From contig NZ_WTVA01000015.1 in NCBI RefSeq assembly GCF_009882935.1, forward strand, positions 496,001 to 560,000: a stretch of 64,000 nucleotides of DNA, written 5' to 3'. The translations under genes and the position numbers were made by a program. The stretch comes from Sneathiella chungangensis (GTDB lineage: Bacteria; Pseudomonadota; Alphaproteobacteria; Sneathiellales; Sneathiellaceae). The notes under the pieces were generated by a model. It was not told the DNA's origin and did no database searches. It worked only from the letters and a program-made list of their open reading frames with translations. Below are positions 7,605-16,658 of the stretch, piece by piece (the stretch's first letter is position 1; each line of letters starts with the position of its first letter).

Positions 7605-10298
7605 TTGACGACAACTGGTCACGACAGCCTGAACATTCGCCGCACACTCGATATCGACGGCGACAAATATGACTACTACAGCATCCCGGAAGCCGAAAAA
7701 GCCGGCCTTGGGGATGTCTCCCGCCTCCCCTTTTCCCTGAAAGTCCTGCTTGAAAACCTGCTGCGTCACGAAGATGGCCGCACCGTCACATCAGAAGATG
7801 TGAGCGCGATTGCCGGCTGGCTGAAAGACCGCAAGGCGGATCGCGAGATCGCCTATCGTCCGGCCCGCGTGCTGATGCAGGATTTTACGGGCGTGCCGGC
7901 TGTTGTCGACCTTGCCGCCATGCGCGATGCGATGGTGGCCCTCGGCGGGGATCCGGAAAAGATTAACCCGCTGGCCCAGTGCGATCTGGTGATTGACCAT
8001 TCGGTGATGGTTGACAAATTCGGTACCGCCGCCTCTTTCGGTCAGAACGTCGAGCTGGAAATGGAGCGGAACGGCGAGCGGTATGCCTTCCTCCGCTGGG
8101 GTCAGAAAGCCTTCAACAACTTCCGCGTTGTGCCGCCCGGAACCGGCATCTGCCATCAGGTGAACCTGGAATATCTTGCCCAGACCGTCTGGACGACAAA
8201 AGACCAGAACGGCAAGGAAGTCGCATATCCGGACACGCTTGTCGGCACGGACAGCCATACCACGATGGTGAACGGCCTTGCGGTGCTTGGCTGGGGTGTT
8301 GGCGGGATCGAGGCCGAGGCCGTTATGCTCGGCCAGCCGATCTCCATGCTGATCCCGGAAGTTGTCGGCTTCAAGCTGACCGGCAAACTCAAGGAAGGCA
8401 CGACGGCGACCGACCTCGTGCTGACGGTGACCCAGATGCTGCGCGCGCAGGGTGTTGTCGGCAAGTTCGTTGAATTCTATGGTCCCGGCATTGCCGAGCT
8501 CGGCCTCGCCGACCGCGCGACCATCTCCAACATGGCGCCGGAATATGGCGCGACCTGCGGTTTCTTCCCGATCGACGCCGAAACCATCAATTATCTCAAC
8601 TTCACGGCACGCGATCCGAAACGGGTCAAACTGGTAGAGGCTTACGCCAAGGCGCAGGGCATGTGGCGCGATAACAACACACCAGATCCGGAATTCACGG
8701 CAACGCTGGAACTGGATATCTCAACCGTCGAGCCGAGCCTCGCCGGTCCGAAACGCCCGCAGGACCGGGTGCTGCTGACCGAGGCCGCGAATGCTTTCAA
8801 GGGGGCACTTCCGGAACTTGCCGGCACGAGCAGTGATCTTGACAAGAAAATTCCGGTTGCGGGCAAGGACTTCGAGATCGGCCATGGCAAGGTGATCATT
8901 GCCGCCATTACCTCCTGCACCAACACCTCGAACCCGAACGTTATGCTCGCCGCCGGTCTGGTGGCACGCAATGCGCTGGCGAAAGGTCTTACCGTCAAGC
9001 CATGGGTGAAGACATCTCTCGCCCCGGGCTCCAAGGTGGTGACCGACTATCTGGAAAAAGCTGGCCTTCAGGACGATCTGGATGCGCTCGGCTTCAACCT
9101 GGTCGGATATGGTTGCACCACCTGCATCGGAAACTCTGGTCCGGTCGATCCGGCCATTGCCGATGCCATTGCCGAAGGTGAGCTCGTTGCCTGCTCCGTC
9201 CTTTCCGGTAACCGTAACTTCGAAGGCCGGGTCAGCCCGCAGGCGAAGGCGAACTATCTGGCATCTCCGCCACTGGTCGTTGCCTATGCCATCGCAGGCT
9301 CGCTCAATATCGATATCACGAAAGACGCGCTGGGCACCGATAAGGCTGGCAACCCGGTTTATCTGAAGGATATCTGGCCGAGCAATGCGGAAGTGCTTCA
9401 GACCGTGCGTGAGGCGGTCGCCCGCGATATGTTCGAAAAAGAATATGCGGACGTCTTCTCCGGCGATGATGCCTGGAAGTCAATCAAGACGGCGGAAGGG
9501 CAGACCTACACCTGGGACAGCACCTCGACCTATGTGCAGCATCCGCCCTATTTTGACGGAATGCAGAAAGAGCCCGGCGCGTTCGAGGATATCAGGGGCG
9601 CGCGCGTTCTCGCACTCCTTGGTGATTCGGTCACGACCGACCATATTTCACCTGCCGGTGCGATCAAGGCCGACGGTCCGGCCGGTGAATATCTGAAGGC
9701 ACATCAGGTTGCGCCGAAGGATTTCAACTCCTACGGCTCCCGGCGCGGGAACGATCAGGTCATGACCCGCGGCACCTTCGCCAATATCCGGCTGCGCAAC
9801 GAAGTCGCCCCGGGTACCGAAGGCGGCGTGACGAAACATATGCCGGATGGCACGCAGATGTGGATCTATGATGCCGCCGTCAAATATCGCGAAGAGGGAA
9901 CGCCGCTTGTCGTCTTTGCCGGCAAGGAATATGGCACGGGCTCCAGCCGCGACTGGGCGGCCAAGGGGACGTTGCTCCTTGGCATCAAGGCGGTTATTGC
10001 CGAGAGTTTCGAGCGTATTCACCGTTCCAACCTCGTCGGAATGGGCGTTCTCCCGCTCCAGTTTCCGGAAGGCGTGACCCGCAAGACGCTCAATCTCGAT
10101 GGCAGCGAGGTCATTGACCTGACCGGCATCGAGGAGGGGGTCACACCGCGGATGAAGGTTAGCTGCAAAATCACGCGGACTGACGGATCGTCACAGGAGA
10201 TCGATCTGCTCTGCCGGATCGATACGCTGGATGAAGTCGAGTATTACCGCCATGACGGCATCCTGCAGTATGTTCTCAGGAATCTCTCGGCAAGCTAG
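7605..10298 (+). CDS. acnA: Aconitate hydratase AcnA
   Basis: 897 aa, close to the usual 890-900 for AcnA/IRP-type aconitases. It converts citrate to isocitrate in the TCA cycle with a [4Fe-4S] cluster. The cluster cysteines are in [10 protein letters not shown] (about C438) and [13 protein letters not shown] (about C504 and C507). Other signatures are [23 protein letters not shown] and, in the C-terminal swivel domain, [19 protein letters not shown] and [13 protein letters not shown]. The frame is open to an ATG at 7554, but the TTG at 7605 has AAGGAG seven bases upstream and gives the normal N-terminus. It is divergent from ccmA and followed by a strong terminator. Confidence 0.97.
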   Translation: MTTTGHDSLNIRRTLDIDGDKYDYYSIPEAEKAGLGDVSRLPFSLKVLLENLLRHEDGRTVTSEDVSAIAGWLKDRKADREIAYRPARVLMQDFTGVPAVVDLAAMRDAMVALGGDPEKINPLAQCDLVIDHSVMVDKFGTAASFGQNVELEMERNGERYAFLRWGQKAFNNFRVVPPGTGICHQVNLEYLAQTVWTTKDQNGKEVAYPDTLVGTDSHTTMVNGLAVLGWGVGGIEAEAVMLGQPISMLIPEVVGFKLTGKLKEGTTATDLVLTVTQMLRAQGVVGKFVEFYGPGIAELGLADRATISNMAPEYGATCGFFPIDAETINYLNFTARDPKRVKLVEAYAKAQGMWRDNNTPDPEFTATLELDISTVEPSLAGPKRPQDRVLLTEAANAFKGALPELAGTSSDLDKKIPVAGKDFEIGHGKVIIAAITSCTNTSNPNVMLAAGLVARNALAKGLTVKPWVKTSLAPGSKVVTDYLEKAGLQDDLDALGFNLVGYGCTTCIGNSGPVDPAIADAIAEGELVACSVLSGNRNFEGRVSPQAKANYLASPPLVVAYAIAGSLNIDITKDALGTDKAGNPVYLKDIWPSNAEVLQTVREAVARDMFEKEYADVFSGDDAWKSIKTAEGQTYTWDSTSTYVQHPPYFDGMQKEPGAFEDIRGARVLALLGDSVTTDHISPAGAIKADGPAGEYLKAHQVAPKDFNSYGSRRGNDQVMTRGTFANIRLRNEVAPGTEGGVTKHMPDGTQMWIYDAAVKYREEGTPLVVFAGKEYGTGSSRDWAAKGTLLLGIKAVIAESFERIHRSNLVGMGVLPLQFPEGVTRKTLNLDGSEVIDLTGIEEGVTPRMKVSCKITRTDGSSQEIDLLCRIDTLDEVEYYRHDGILQYVLRNLSAS

Positions 10299-10320
10299 CA
10301 TTGCCTGCGATCCAGAAACA

Positions 10321-10350
10321 AACGGCGGCCCAAAACGGCCGCCGTTTTTT
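10321..10350 (+). terminator. Rho-independent terminator of acnA
   Basis: AACGGCGGCC (10321-10330) pairs perfectly with GGCCGCCGTT (10337-10346) across a six-base loop, and the T run extends to 10350. It starts about 20 nt after the acnA stop. Confidence 0.9.
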
Positions 10351-10395
10351 ATTCACCGCGCTCTCACTGACAGGTGATTTGTCTGTGATGCCGGA

Positions 10396-11148
10396 ATGAG
10401 CTATTTAGGGAATATGAACATACGTATAGCGCCCATGATCGCCGTTTCAGCTTTTGTCGCCCTTATTGCCATGGGCGCCGTCAACTCGGCCGTCGCCGCG
10501 AGCGTGCATCAACCCTCCACCGTCGTCGAGCTTTATACCTCGCAAGGCTGCAGCTCCTGTCCGCCCGCCGATGAACTCCTCGGTGAACTAGTCAAAAACG
10601 ACGATGTTCTCGGCCTGTCCTTCGGGGTCACCTACTGGGATTACATCGGCTGGAAAGATATATTCGGAAGCAGCGACAATGACGCCCGGCAGGTCGAATA
10701 CCGGGGCCGGTTCAATTCACGCTACGTCTATACGCCGCAAATGGTCGTCGCCGGCACGGAACATATCGTTGGCTCGGACCGCAGCGGCGTTGAGGGCCTG
10801 ATTGCGAAACATGAGGGTCACGCCAAGAGCCTTCTGCTTGACTGGACATTGAACGGCGATGATCTGGATATCCGGCTGCCGGCCGGCACTGGCAAGGCGA
10901 CTGTTTGGGTTGTCGATATCGACCGGCAACGCGATGTGAATATCCGCCGGGGCGAGAATACCGGCCGGATCATTACCTATCATAACGTTGTGCGGAAAAT
11001 ACGGCCCCTCGGAGACTGGACCGGGGAGGCAAAATCGATCCAGGTTAATCTCGCGGACATGCGGGCGGAGGGTCGCGATGGCTGCGCCATAATCGTTCAG
11101 CAGGACGGCTATGGGCCCATCCTCGCGGCGCTGGAAGTTCTGCTTTAA
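10396..11148 (+). CDS. DUF1223 secreted thioredoxin-like protein
   Basis: 250 aa from ATG 10396. A second ATG at 10414 (MNIRIAPMI...) has AGGG only three bases upstream and would shorten the signal peptide. A cleavable signal sequence ends near SAVAA. The mature part begins with the DUF1223 hallmark VVELYTSQGCSSCPPADELL, which holds a CxxC, then VTYWDYIGWKDIFGS and YTPQMVVAGTEHIVGS. The fold is thioredoxin-like; the biochemical role of the family is not established to my knowledge. It sits directly behind acnA with its own gap, a placement also recalled from other alphaproteobacteria. Confidence 0.88.
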   Translation: MSYLGNMNIRIAPMIAVSAFVALIAMGAVNSAVAASVHQPSTVVELYTSQGCSSCPPADELLGELVKNDDVLGLSFGVTYWDYIGWKDIFGSSDNDARQVEYRGRFNSRYVYTPQMVVAGTEHIVGSDRSGVEGLIAKHEGHAKSLLLDWTLNGDDLDIRLPAGTGKATVWVVDIDRQRDVNIRRGENTGRIITYHNVVRKIRPLGDWTGEAKSIQVNLADMRAEGRDGCAIIVQQDGYGPILAALEVLL

Positions 11149-11218
11149 GTCCTATTTAGTTGATCCCCATTTCACTCTCGGGCACTATATCGTTCAAAAA
11201 GAACAATAATGGTGTTCC

Positions 11219-12028
11219 ATGACAGACAGACAAGTTCCCCTGAAGCCCGCCGCAACCGTTTTGCTGGTCCGCGACCACGTCAAGATTAACGACAAGATCG
11301 AAGTTTTCATGGTGGTCCGCCATCACCAGATCGACTTTGCCTCGGGCGCGCTCGTCTTTCCGGGAGGCAAGGTGGATGACGGCGATATGGATGCGGCGCT
11401 TATCGATTTCCTGCCCGAAAGCGAGCGGCGGGACGATCCGTTGCGCGCCTTTAAAATCGCCTCGATCCGCGAGAGTTTTGAGGAGGCCAATATCCTGCTT
11501 GCCCGCAACCGGCAGACCGGCCGGCTGGTGACGCATGAGCGGCTGGATGCACTCGCCGATAAGTACAGAATGCCGCTTCAGAATGGCGAATTGCCGATCC
11601 TCGATATGGTACGCGCCGAGAATCTCGAGCTCGCGACCGATCTTCTCGGGCATTTTGCCCATTGGATCACCCCGGCGCATATGCCCAAGCGCTTCGATAC
11701 CCATTTTTTCATTGCCGAGGCGCCGCCACACCAACTGGCGGCGCACGACGGCGAGGAATCCGTGGATTCCGTCTGGATCGGCCCCAATGAAGTTCTGACG
11801 GATGCGGATAAAGGCATCTATACGGTGATTTTCCCGACACGCATGAATGTCGAGGTTCTGAGCCGTTTCGATTCCAGTAAGGACGCCGTTGCCCATGCTC
11901 ATGGAACGGACACCTTCACGGTGCTTCCCGAGATGGAAGTGACGGACGACGGGAAGTTTCTCCTCATTCCGGAAGAAGCCGGTTACAGCGTGACCCGCCG
12001 CCGCATCGACGAGATCATGGATAAATAG
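11219..12028 (+). CDS. NUDIX hydrolase with an interrupted NUDIX box
   Basis: 269 aa. NUDIX enzymes hydrolyse nucleoside diphosphates linked to other groups; the substrate here is unknown. The N-terminus has AATVLLVRD and MVVRHHQIDFASGALVFPGGKVDDGD. The catalytic helix SIRESFEEANILLAR (REx2EE) comes about 40 residues after the GGK instead of directly. This insertion is a feature of NUDT19/CoA-pyrophosphatase-like members and is not evidence of damage. A later HWITPAHMPKRFDTHFFIAEAP stretch is also typical of that group. It converges on the lipoprotein unit, with its stop abutting the stop of that unit. Confidence 0.87.
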   Translation: MTDRQVPLKPAATVLLVRDHVKINDKIEVFMVVRHHQIDFASGALVFPGGKVDDGDMDAALIDFLPESERRDDPLRAFKIASIRESFEEANILLARNRQTGRLVTHERLDALADKYRMPLQNGELPILDMVRAENLELATDLLGHFAHWITPAHMPKRFDTHFFIAEAPPHQLAAHDGEESVDSVWIGPNEVLTDADKGIYTVIFPTRMNVEVLSRFDSSKDAVAHAHGTDTFTVLPEMEVTDDGKFLLIPEEAGYSVTRRRIDEIMDK

Positions 12029-12355
12029 CTATGCCAGCAGCGAAAGGGCGATACTGATCCCTTTCGTCAGCATGGTGAAAATCGCCTGGTCGCGCGCCTT
12101 CCGGCCGGTTACCCAGTCGGACAGGCGGGTAAGGTCCGATTTGCAGTCGCGAAAGCTGTCGGTCATGGCGGCATAGAGATCATCTCTATCTTCGATTGCC
12201 TTGGCCTGCAAAGCCTGTATCTCCCCATAGACCGCCGCCTTGGATTTCTCGAGATTGGCAAGTTGCGGTGCCGGCAATTGGGAAATGTCTTGCACATTAA
12301 GTGCGTCCTGCGCCTGCTGTAATTTTGAAAGCGCGTCCTGATAGCTATTTGTCAT
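12029..12355 (-). CDS. Unrecognised 108-aa helical protein
   Basis: MTNSYQDALSKLQQAQDALN... is predominantly helical and polar, with coiled-coil-like spacing in the first 60 residues (ANLEKSKAAVYGEIQALQAKAIEDRDDLY). A mildly hydrophobic C-terminus follows (AIFTMLTKGISIALSLLA). The ATG at 12355 is chosen over a longer open frame because upstream codons are a shadow of the lipoprotein gene. It overlaps the end of that gene by 11 nt, so the two are probably translated together. No family was recognised; the C-terminal segment may associate with the membrane. Confidence 0.65.
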   Translation of the reverse strand: MTNSYQDALSKLQQAQDALNVQDISQLPAPQLANLEKSKAAVYGEIQALQAKAIEDRDDLYAAMTDSFRDCKSDLTRLSDWVTGRKARDQAIFTMLTKGISIALSLLA

Positions 12356-13448
12356 CGCTGTCTCCCGATAGCAGATTTTGTTGCGGCGTTCCCTGAAAAT
12401 CCTGTGCCGTGATAGACGTGGCTGTAATGTCGGCGAGCGCCGTTTTGATATCGGCAGCAGTGCTTGCCAACGCCCGGACTTTTTCCGTGAAAATAAGATT
12501 TTTCGACGTTTCCGATAACGACAGGCTAAAGGATTTTTGCGTAGCGCCAAGCGTGCTCCCGATTGACTCATGAGCTGCCACCATCGCCGCCAAGGCCGAT
12601 TGCGTGTCGGCCAAAAGCCGGTCGAGGCTCTGGCCGAGTTTTTGCAGCCTGACGAGCCGGTTAATGGCAATGGCGCGGCCGCCGGAATTGCCCGATCCGC
12701 CGCCCTTCATATAGGCGAGCCGGTCCTTCCATATCCCGGTATCAAAGGCGATGGCGTTACTGACAATCGACCGCAGGCCCCCCTTGCACAGACGCAGTGT
12801 CGACATGGCCGCCGTGAGATCGTTGCCGGGATAGGTAAAGCTGCATTTGCTTGACTGGTCTTCTTTTGCGCCGATATCGAAATACAGAAGGATCGCCGTT
12901 TTCTTCACCGTATCGGCGCCTTTTTCCACAATCGGCAGCAGACGCTTGTCCCGTTCCGGTAAAATAAACAGCTCGTCAAAAAAACTGACGTCACTGACGA
13001 GGCGGTTGGATTCCAGAAAAGACAGGGAGTGCGAGAGATTGAAGCTGCCGCTGTTGAGCGATTTCAGATCGTTCGCCGTTCCGGCGAGACCGGCATAAAG
13101 CGCAGAAACAGATTCACCGCTGGCAACGGCCACGAGCATCTCGGCATATCCGCGCAGGGCCGAAAGCAGATTTTGACGCGCCGCGATGTCCGTCGCGCCA
13201 AAAAGCGGCTTGAGATCCGTCTCCGGGCTGCCGCCAAGCTCGAGTTGGAATTGCAGGTTGTCTGTGAATCCAAGGTTGTTGATTTCTTCCGCAATCTCGA
13301 ATTCTTCGGCGATAAGCGCCGTGACGGTCACGACTCCGCGGGCGAAATCATCCACCTCTTCGCTCAGCAATGTATCATCCACCGCGGTGCACGATGCCGC
13401 TGCAGTCAGGAAAAAAGCGAGAAGGATTATGTGTGGCAACTGGCGCAT
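12345..13448 (-). CDS. Unrecognised lipoprotein, 367 aa
   Basis: The N-terminus MRQLPHIILLAFFLTAAASCTAVDD has a short hydrophobic signal and a lipobox-like AASC, so Cys20 would be lipidated. The remainder is largely helical with few Trp or Cys residues. It has stretches such as DDFARGVVTVTALIAEEFEIAEEI, a Gly/Ser-rich linker GGGSGNSGG and INRLVRLQKLGQSLDRLLADTQ. The protein is probably periplasmic and anchored to a membrane. No family was recognised. It forms a two-gene unit with the small downstream protein and has its own AT-rich promoter region upstream, which also holds an inverted repeat and a parS-like site. Confidence 0.75.
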   Translation of the reverse strand: MRQLPHIILLAFFLTAAASCTAVDDTLLSEEVDDFARGVVTVTALIAEEFEIAEEINNLGFTDNLQFQLELGGSPETDLKPLFGATDIAARQNLLSALRGYAEMLVAVASGESVSALYAGLAGTANDLKSLNSGSFNLSHSLSFLESNRLVSDVSFFDELFILPERDKRLLPIVEKGADTVKKTAILLYFDIGAKEDQSSKCSFTYPGNDLTAAMSTLRLCKGGLRSIVSNAIAFDTGIWKDRLAYMKGGGSGNSGGRAIAINRLVRLQKLGQSLDRLLADTQSALAAMVAAHESIGSTLGATQKSFSLSLSETSKNLIFTEKVRALASTAADIKTALADITATSITAQDFQGTPQQNLLSGDSDDK

Positions 13449-13496
13449 ACGATAACAAGATGGATTAGAGAGAGCCCTCCGGGTTATTTGTATATT

Positions 13497-13515
13497 GATT
13501 GTATAAATTACAATC
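13497..13515. promoter_or_regulatory. Perfect inverted repeat upstream of the lipoprotein gene
   Basis: GATTGTA (13497-13503) and TACAATC (13509-13515) are exact inverted copies separated by TAAAT, about 50 bp upstream of the lipoprotein start at 13448. The size and place fit an operator for a dimeric regulator. The identity of the regulator is unknown. Confidence 0.4.
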
Positions 13516-13532
13516 TAAAAAATCATAAGTGG

Positions 13533-13548
13533 TGTTTCACATGAAACA
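13533..13548. other. parS-like ParB-binding site
   Basis: TGTTTCACATGAAACA matches the bacterial chromosomal parS consensus TGTTNCACGTGAAACA at every defined base but one (A in place of G at position 9). It lies in an intergenic stretch between the lipoprotein gene and htpG, where such sites can occur. No parA or parB gene is in the window, so function is inferred from sequence only. Confidence 0.5.
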
Positions 13549-13707
13549 ATAGCATACCGATGCATGCAATCGACGATGCGAACAGGAAATGGTGGGGATC
13601 GACGCCTTTGGGGCGGCAGGACGATCAGAGCGGGAGTCGCGCTGGGGATTGCCGCTAGCGGCGGATAGTCTTTCCGACCGTCCAACGGCAATTTTCCAGG
13701 CTATATC

Positions 13708-15585
13708 TCAAACAGCGATGCTTTCCGCCATGAAATCAGCCATCCGCTTGGAAAAGGCGACCGGGTCGGCAACGGGATCACCTTCGACAATATGCGCCTG
13801 ATCGAGCAGCAGGAGCGCCGCATCTTCCAGCGCATCTGATGCGCCATTTTTTGATGCGCTTGCCGCCAGCTTTTTGATCAGCATATGCTTGGGGTTGAGT
13901 TCGAGAATACGAAGGCTCGCGCCCCCGCCGAACTGTTTATGCGCCTTGAGGAGTTTTTCCAGGTGAATATCCATGTCGCCATCATCAGCGACGAGACAGA
14001 CGGGGCTTCCGGTCAGGCGGGAGGAGGCGCGAACATCCTTCACCTTGCCATCCAGCGCCGTTTTAAAAAGGGCAATCAGCCGATCCATTTCCCCCTCGTC
14101 CGCCTTGGGGGTCTCGTCTTTCGCCTCTTCCGCGCCCGTAATCTTTTCCAGATCGGCCGCGCCGCGGGTCACGGATTTGAAGGGTTTGCCGTCAAATTCA
14201 CTTATCCGGCTAAGCCAAAAGCTGTCCACGGCATCGCCAAGCAACAGAACCTCCACGCCTTTTGCCGCAAATCCCTCCAGTTGAGGGCTGGATTTCAGGG
14301 CGCCGAGATCGTCGCCGGAAATATAGAAGATGGCATCTTGCCCTTCCTTCATCCGCGAAACATACCCGGCGAGATCCGTTTGCGTATCCGACGCCGTGCT
14401 ATTGAACAGCGCCATTTTCAGAATACGCTCACCGTTGACGGCATCCTCGTAAATGCCCTCTTTTAGAACCGCGCCAAAGTTGCTCCAGAACTTCGCGAAG
14501 CTCTCCTTATCCTTCTCCGCTTTTTTCTCAAGCTCACCCAGGACCTTTTTTATCAGGCCGTTACGGATCTTCTGAAGGACCGGATTGTGCTGCAGCATCT
14601 CGCGGCTGACATTCAGCGGCAGGTCTTCGGAATCGACGATCCCGCGAAGGAACCGAAGATAGGCAGGGATCAGTTCTTCACAGTCGTCCGTGATAAAGAC
14701 GCGTTTTACATAAAGCTTGAGGCGCGACTTGCGTTCCGGATTGAAAAGATCAAACGGCGGCTGCTCGGGGATATACAGCAGCATCGTATATTCGATGCGC
14801 CCTTCGGCCCGGCTGTGAAGAGTGAGCCAGGGGCTGTCAAAAGCCTGCCCCACATGATGATAGAATTCGGTATATTGCTCTTCGGTGATTTCCGATTTCG
14901 GCCGGGTCCAGAGCGCACTCGCCGTATTGAGGGTCTGGTCTTCCTCCCCCTCCTTCGTTGCCTTGAGGACAACAGGGATCGCAATGTGATCGGCATAGGT
15001 CTTGATGATCTGCCGAAGACGCGCCGGTTCCAGATATTCCTTGGCGTCTTTGCGCATATGAAGGACGATCGACGTCCCCCGCTTATCCCGGCTTGCCGCC
15101 TCCGTGACAAAGGTGCCATGCCCCTCCGACGCCCAGAGGGTTGCGTTTTCCTCACCCGCGCGCCGGCTTGTGACCGTAACCTTATCGGCGACCATGAAGG
15201 CGGAATAAAAGCCGACACCGAACTGCCCGATCAATGTCACATCCTTGGCGGCATCTCCCGTCATCTGTTCGGAAAACCGCGACGTTCCGGATCGCGCGAT
15301 GGTTCCGAGGTTGTCGATCATATCCTGTTCGGACATGCCGATGCCATTGTCCTCAATGGTCAGGGTGCGGGCTTTTTCATCCACTGAAATGGTGATTTTA
15401 AAATCCGGGTCATCCTTGATCAGATCCGGGTTCGTCAACGCCTCGTAGCGCAGGCGATCGCACGCATCAGAGGCATTGGAGACAAGCTCCCTCAGGAAAA
15501 TTTCCTTTTCACTATAGAGGGAGTGAGTCACTATATCCAAAAGCTTGGCGACTTCGGCCTGAAATTCATGCGTATGTTCTGTCAT
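13708..15585 (-). CDS. htpG: Chaperone HtpG (bacterial Hsp90)
   Basis: 625 aa, the normal HtpG length. ATP-dependent cytosolic chaperone dimer. The GHKL ATPase domain shows FLRELVSNASDACDRLRYEAL, the ADP-binding DNGIGMS, and GQFGVGFYSAFMVAD. The middle domain has RVFITDDCEELIPAYLRF and GIVDSEDLPLNVSREMLQ, with the catalytic-loop Arg in NVSRE. The C-terminal dimerisation part contains ASSRLTGSPVCLVADDGDM. It is transcribed alone, away from a candidate heat-shock promoter. Confidence 0.97.
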   Translation of the reverse strand: MTEHTHEFQAEVAKLLDIVTHSLYSEKEIFLRELVSNASDACDRLRYEALTNPDLIKDDPDFKITISVDEKARTLTIEDNGIGMSEQDMIDNLGTIARSGTSRFSEQMTGDAAKDVTLIGQFGVGFYSAFMVADKVTVTSRRAGEENATLWASEGHGTFVTEAASRDKRGTSIVLHMRKDAKEYLEPARLRQIIKTYADHIAIPVVLKATKEGEEDQTLNTASALWTRPKSEITEEQYTEFYHHVGQAFDSPWLTLHSRAEGRIEYTMLLYIPEQPPFDLFNPERKSRLKLYVKRVFITDDCEELIPAYLRFLRGIVDSEDLPLNVSREMLQHNPVLQKIRNGLIKKVLGELEKKAEKDKESFAKFWSNFGAVLKEGIYEDAVNGERILKMALFNSTASDTQTDLAGYVSRMKEGQDAIFYISGDDLGALKSSPQLEGFAAKGVEVLLLGDAVDSFWLSRISEFDGKPFKSVTRGAADLEKITGAEEAKDETPKADEGEMDRLIALFKTALDGKVKDVRASSRLTGSPVCLVADDGDMDIHLEKLLKAHKQFGGGASLRILELNPKHMLIKKLAASASKNGASDALEDAALLLLDQAHIVEGDPVADPVAFSKRMADFMAESIAV

Positions 15586-15621
15586 TTCCGTCCTGTATTT
15601 CAGAATAAATTCCGTTGCAGT

Positions 15622-15652
15622 CTATATGACCAGTGAGGCAAATTCATTCAAG
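15622..15652 (-). promoter_or_regulatory. Candidate heat-shock (RpoH) promoter of htpG
   Basis: On the minus strand CTTGAA (15652-15647) is followed after 18 bp by CATATAG (15628-15622). That resembles the RpoH pattern CTTGAAA / CCCCATNT as relaxed in alphaproteobacteria. A start near 15615 would leave a leader of about 30 nt. Assigned partly because htpG is a classical heat-shock gene. Confidence 0.4.
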
Positions 15653-15688
15653 GATAAATCGACGGATTTTTAGGGGAGGAAGGAAGTA

Positions 15689-15725
15689 GGCCCACCCCGA
15701 GGGGCGCAGAAAATCGGGGCAGGCC
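15689..15725. other. GC-rich imperfect hairpin
   Basis: GGCCCACCCCGA (15689-15700) pairs with TCGGGGCAGGCC (15714-15725), ten base pairs plus a CA/CA internal mismatch, with a 13-base loop. Only a weak T run (TTT) follows on the plus strand. No gene ends nearby on that strand, so a terminator role is doubtful. Confidence 0.3.
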
Positions 15726-15908
15726 TTTCACGGATCATCATCAAATTTGCATAGATGGAGCTGATCAGTGTCCCTATCATATATTTAATTGGAATGATCG
15801 TTCAAGTATTATTTTTAGAAATTTCGTAAGTCCCGGATTATAGATTTCACATCCGGCGCCGTGGTGACGTCCTCCTGTATATGCCAACAGAGATGACGGA
15901 CTTCGCCG

Positions 15909-16637
15909 ATGCCCCATTTTAAACCGCAGAATGACGATCGCTCCTACGCGCCGCCGAAACCACTGTATGAACAGGTTAAATCCTATGTGCTGAAAAATAT
16001 GGAATCCGGCGAATGGCCGGCCTATTTCCAGCTTCCATCGGAGCATACCCTGGTGCGCGAAATGGGAATCTCGCGCATGACAATTCACCGGGCGTTGCGC
16101 GAACTGACGCAGGCCGGTTACCTTGAACGCATTCAAGGCGTCGGCACCTTTGTCGCCGCGCCTAAAAAACAGCCCAAAAAGCTGGAGCTTCAGGAAATCG
16201 ACGATATCATTCGCGCCCGCGGCGGACGGCACCAGTGCGAAGTTCATTTTCTGCAGGGCGAACCCGCCGAGAAGGACGCGGCAAACATGATGGGAATGGA
16301 AGTCGGAGCGGACGTGTACCGGTCCTATTTCGTTCATCGCGAAAACGGTCTGCCGGTAATGCTGGAAGACCGGTACGTCAATCCGGCGTTCATGCCGGAA
16401 TATCTTGATGCCGATTTCAGCCGCATCACCGCCGATACGCACCTCAGTCGCAAATTTGCGCTGTTGTCGCACGCCCATGTAATACAGGCGGCGGTCTCAA
16501 ACGCAGAAATCAATCATTTTCTGGAACTGGAGGCGACCACGGCCTGTATCGTCATCAACCGGAAAAGCTGGCTGGGCGAGGACATCGTGTCCGCCGCCCG
16601 GCTTGTCTTCCCCGGCAATCGCATTCAGCTCGGCTAA
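15909..16637 (+). CDS. GntR/HutC-family transcriptional regulator (UTRA domain)
   Basis: 242 aa. The N-terminal winged helix-turn-helix covers roughly residues 19-85: PLYEQVKSYVLKNMESGEW, LPSEHTLVREMGISRMTIHRALREL, GYLERIQGVGTFVA. A UTRA ligand domain follows, with IRARGGRHQCEVHFL and LPVMLEDRYVNPAFMPEYL. The ARGGRHQCEV and NPAFMPEYL segments match the histidine-utilisation repressor HutC (urocanate-binding). No hut genes are in the window, so its targets lie elsewhere or it binds another ligand. It converges with the MshEN-AAA+ gene, 21 bp apart. Confidence 0.85.
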   Translation: MPHFKPQNDDRSYAPPKPLYEQVKSYVLKNMESGEWPAYFQLPSEHTLVREMGISRMTIHRALRELTQAGYLERIQGVGTFVAAPKKQPKKLELQEIDDIIRARGGRHQCEVHFLQGEPAEKDAANMMGMEVGADVYRSYFVHRENGLPVMLEDRYVNPAFMPEYLDADFSRITADTHLSRKFALLSHAHVIQAAVSNAEINHFLELEATTACIVINRKSWLGEDIVSAARLVFPGNRIQLG

Positions 16638-16658
16638 ACTGCCGGGCCGACAGGGATA

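Larger units (their letters stand above)
15586..15908. other. 323-bp intergenic region between htpG and the HutC-like gene
   Basis: No protein-coding gene was seen here. It holds the htpG promoter side (see the RpoH-type promoter at 15622-15652), the hairpin at 15689-15725, and an AT-rich stretch at 15770-15840. That stretch probably carries the promoter of the GntR-family gene. No clear GntR operator dyad was recognised in it. Confidence 0.6.

Noticed and set aside
11156-11902. Long minus-strand open frame opposite the NUDIX gene
   Set aside because: It is the antisense shadow of a clear NUDIX coding frame and its translation looks like no protein family.
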